Positions 62,721 to 64,000 of a stretch of DNA of 64,000 bases are shown here, in pieces. This stretch comes from Vibrio ostreae (GTDB taxonomy: Bacteria > Pseudomonadota > Gammaproteobacteria > Enterobacterales > Vibrionaceae): NCBI RefSeq assembly GCF_019226825.1, contig NZ_CP076642.1:62001-126000 (forward strand), given 5' to 3'. Below the pieces are notes generated by a model. The model had not been told where the DNA came from and ran no database searches. It saw nothing but the letters and a program-made list of their open reading frames with translations. The translations under genes were made by a program, and so were the position numbers. Numbering within the stretch: position 1 is the first letter of the stretch; the number at the start of each line of letters is the position of its first letter.

Positions 62721-63953
62721 ATGGGAAAAGCCATTTGGATTGTATCTGCCAAACGTACACCGCACGGGCGCTTTCAGGGTGCTTTGCGAGATTATTCTGC
62801 CCCCGCACTAGGCGGGCTGGCCATTAAGGCCGCATTGAATGCCGCGTCAGCGCCGGTTGAGCAGATCGACGAAGTGCTGATGGGCTGTGTGCTGACGGCT
62901 GGGTGTGGCCAGGCGCCGGCCCGTCAGGCCGCACTGGCGGCCGGGCTGCCGTACTCTATCGGCTGCAGCACCGTTAACAAGGTGTGTGGTTCGGGTATGA
63001 AAACCGTGATGCTGGCCTATGATTTGATCAACGCCGGTGCCGCGCGCTGCATTATTGCTGGTGGCATGGAGAGTATGACCAATGCACCCTATCTTTTGAC
63101 CAACTCGCGCAGCGGTATGCGGATGGGCCATCAAACAACCTACGATCATATGTTTCTCGACGGATTGCAGGATGCCTATGAAGGCCATTTGATGGGGGTT
63201 TATGCCCAGCAAGTTGCCGACAAACTGCAATTTAGCCGTGAGCAGATGGACGAGTGGGCGGCGCTGTCAGCGCAGCGTGCCTGGGAAGCGCAGGATCAGC
63301 AACTATTCGTTGCCGAGATGGCGCCGGTGAGTCTGGAGCAAGGGGCGGAAATACTCGATTACGATGAGCACCCGCGTTCGATCCGGCTGGAAAAAATTGC
63401 CCGGCTGAAACCTGCATTCAGTGCTGATGGCACGGTGACCGCTGCCAATTCGAGCGCGATAGCCGACGGCGCCTCAGCCTTGATGTTGATGGATGACGAG
63501 AGTGCTCTTGTGCAGGGTATTGAGCCTCTGGCGGTGATGCGCGGTCATAGTTCCCACGCCAGGCATCCGTCTGAATATACCTTAGCGCCGGTGTATGCCA
63601 TTGAGCAGTTGCTCTCACAGCTCGACTGGTCAGCCGATGAGGTCGACCTGTGGGAAATCAACGAAGCGTTCGCTGTGGTGACTCAAATTGCGATCCAAAA
63701 GCTGGATCTGGATGTCGACCGGGTTAACGTCAAAGGCGGCAGCTGTGCTCTCGGCCATCCGATTGGTGCCAGTGGCGCAAGAATTCTGGTTACTTTGATT
63801 CACAGTCTGCGTCAGTTACAGGCTTTAGGCGTGGATGGTAACCGTGAACACAAAAAAGTCATGCGCGGTATCGCCACGTTGTGCATTGGGGGTGGTGAAG
63901 CGACCGCAGTAGCGATTGAAGTGCCGGTGCCTGATGAGGGGCCGCTGTCATGA
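62721..63953 (+). CDS. Acetyl-CoA acetyltransferase / thiolase
   Basis: This 410-aa thiolase (start at 62721, GAGGGC ribosome site) cleaves or forms acetoacetyl-CoA or a related 3-ketoacyl-CoA. The nucleophile is C89 in [10 protein letters not shown]. Other active-site motifs are [41 protein letters not shown] and the final cysteine in [11 protein letters not shown]. Divergent transcription from liuR and the shared operators link it to acetoacetate, the product of liuE. It could complete the conversion to acetyl-CoA. Confidence 0.93.
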   Translation: MGKAIWIVSAKRTPHGRFQGALRDYSAPALGGLAIKAALNAASAPVEQIDEVLMGCVLTAGCGQAPARQAALAAGLPYSIGCSTVNKVCGSGMKTVMLAYDLINAGAARCIIAGGMESMTNAPYLLTNSRSGMRMGHQTTYDHMFLDGLQDAYEGHLMGVYAQQVADKLQFSREQMDEWAALSAQRAWEAQDQQLFVAEMAPVSLEQGAEILDYDEHPRSIRLEKIARLKPAFSADGTVTAANSSAIADGASALMLMDDESALVQGIEPLAVMRGHSSHARHPSEYTLAPVYAIEQLLSQLDWSADEVDLWEINEAFAVVTQIAIQKLDLDVDRVNVKGGSCALGHPIGASGARILVTLIHSLRQLQALGVDGNREHKKVMRGIATLCIGGGEATAVAIEVPVPDEGPLS

Positions 63954-64000
63954 TGTTCTGCTTGACTAATCTCCTGCTACTGAGTCTGCATAGCATGCAG
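63950..64000 (+). CDS. Start of a following gene, cut by the window edge
   Basis: An ATG overlaps the thiolase stop as ATGA, and a second ATG follows at 63953. The frame stays open to the window end (17 codons, leucine-rich: [11 protein letters not shown]...). Translational coupling suggests a real gene, but too little is visible to name it. It may equally be a chance frame. Confidence 0.35.
   Translation, partial: MMFCLTNLLLLSLHSMQ

Noticed and set aside
1..64000. CRISPR arrays, tRNA and rRNA genes
   Set aside because: No repeat-spacer pattern and no tRNA or rRNA-like sequence was seen anywhere in the window.

Overview
The window looks like part of the second chromosome of a Vibrio, of moderate GC. 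The evidence is gene content and order: kbl-tdh, ompW, a MalS-type amylase, nadE, a vctPDGC-like siderophore importer followed by a second acetate kinase, and a liu (leucine/isovalerate) operon. Several Vibrio-type secreted proteins support this, including a GlyGly-CTERM protease and a DUF3316-like protein. The species cannot be fixed from the sequence; a fluvialis/furnissii-like vibrio is only a guess.

Layout. 1-3.5 kb: the end of an aldehyde dehydrogenase gene, then threonine catabolism (kbl, tdh). 3.9-6.3 kb: a short array of three integron gene cassettes without an integrase, bounded by recognisable attC recombination sites. It encodes a broken small ORF, a two-helix membrane protein, and a 366-aa protein with a possible PD-(D/E)XK nuclease core. 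6.3-13.5 kb: a module of a TAXI-type TRAP transporter plus a TctD/TctE-like two-component system with its own extra solute-binding protein. It is flanked by a 28-bp direct repeat, an IS256-family remnant and a MITE-like element. 13.6-26.9 kb: core-like genes (ABC exporter, small heat-shock protein, OmpW, frameshifted MalS, aldo/keto reductase, Dcu dicarboxylate carrier, NadE and a NadD-like protein). 27-33.6 kb: two chemoreceptors, HopJ, a Fur-box small membrane protein and a frameshifted glutamine amidotransferase. 33.7-39 kb: Fur-box catechol siderophore importer and acetate kinase. 39-46.6 kb: a secreted-protein region with two metzincin proteases and a DUF11-type protein, plus an AraC regulator and a LysE-type exporter. 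46.7-57.1 kb: a DUF2339 giant membrane protein, a histidine phosphatase, iron-dependent alcohol dehydrogenase with an AraC neighbour, and ahpCF. 57.3-64 kb: liuR-liuA-liuB-liuC-liuE, divergent from a thiolase.

Regulation is unusually legible. I see two perfect FNR boxes (ompW promoter; upstream of hsp20), an FNR-like palindrome before ackA, two Fur boxes, a full OxyR motif before ahpC, paired LiuR-type operators, and tandem 11-bp repeats before the TAXI gene that fit an OmpR-family regulator. Together these suggest a stretch that responds to oxygen, peroxide, iron and carboxylic-acid supply. Three frameshifts (cassette 1, malS, glutamine amidotransferase) occur, the last two in homopolymer runs, so base-calling errors should be excluded before calling them pseudogenes.
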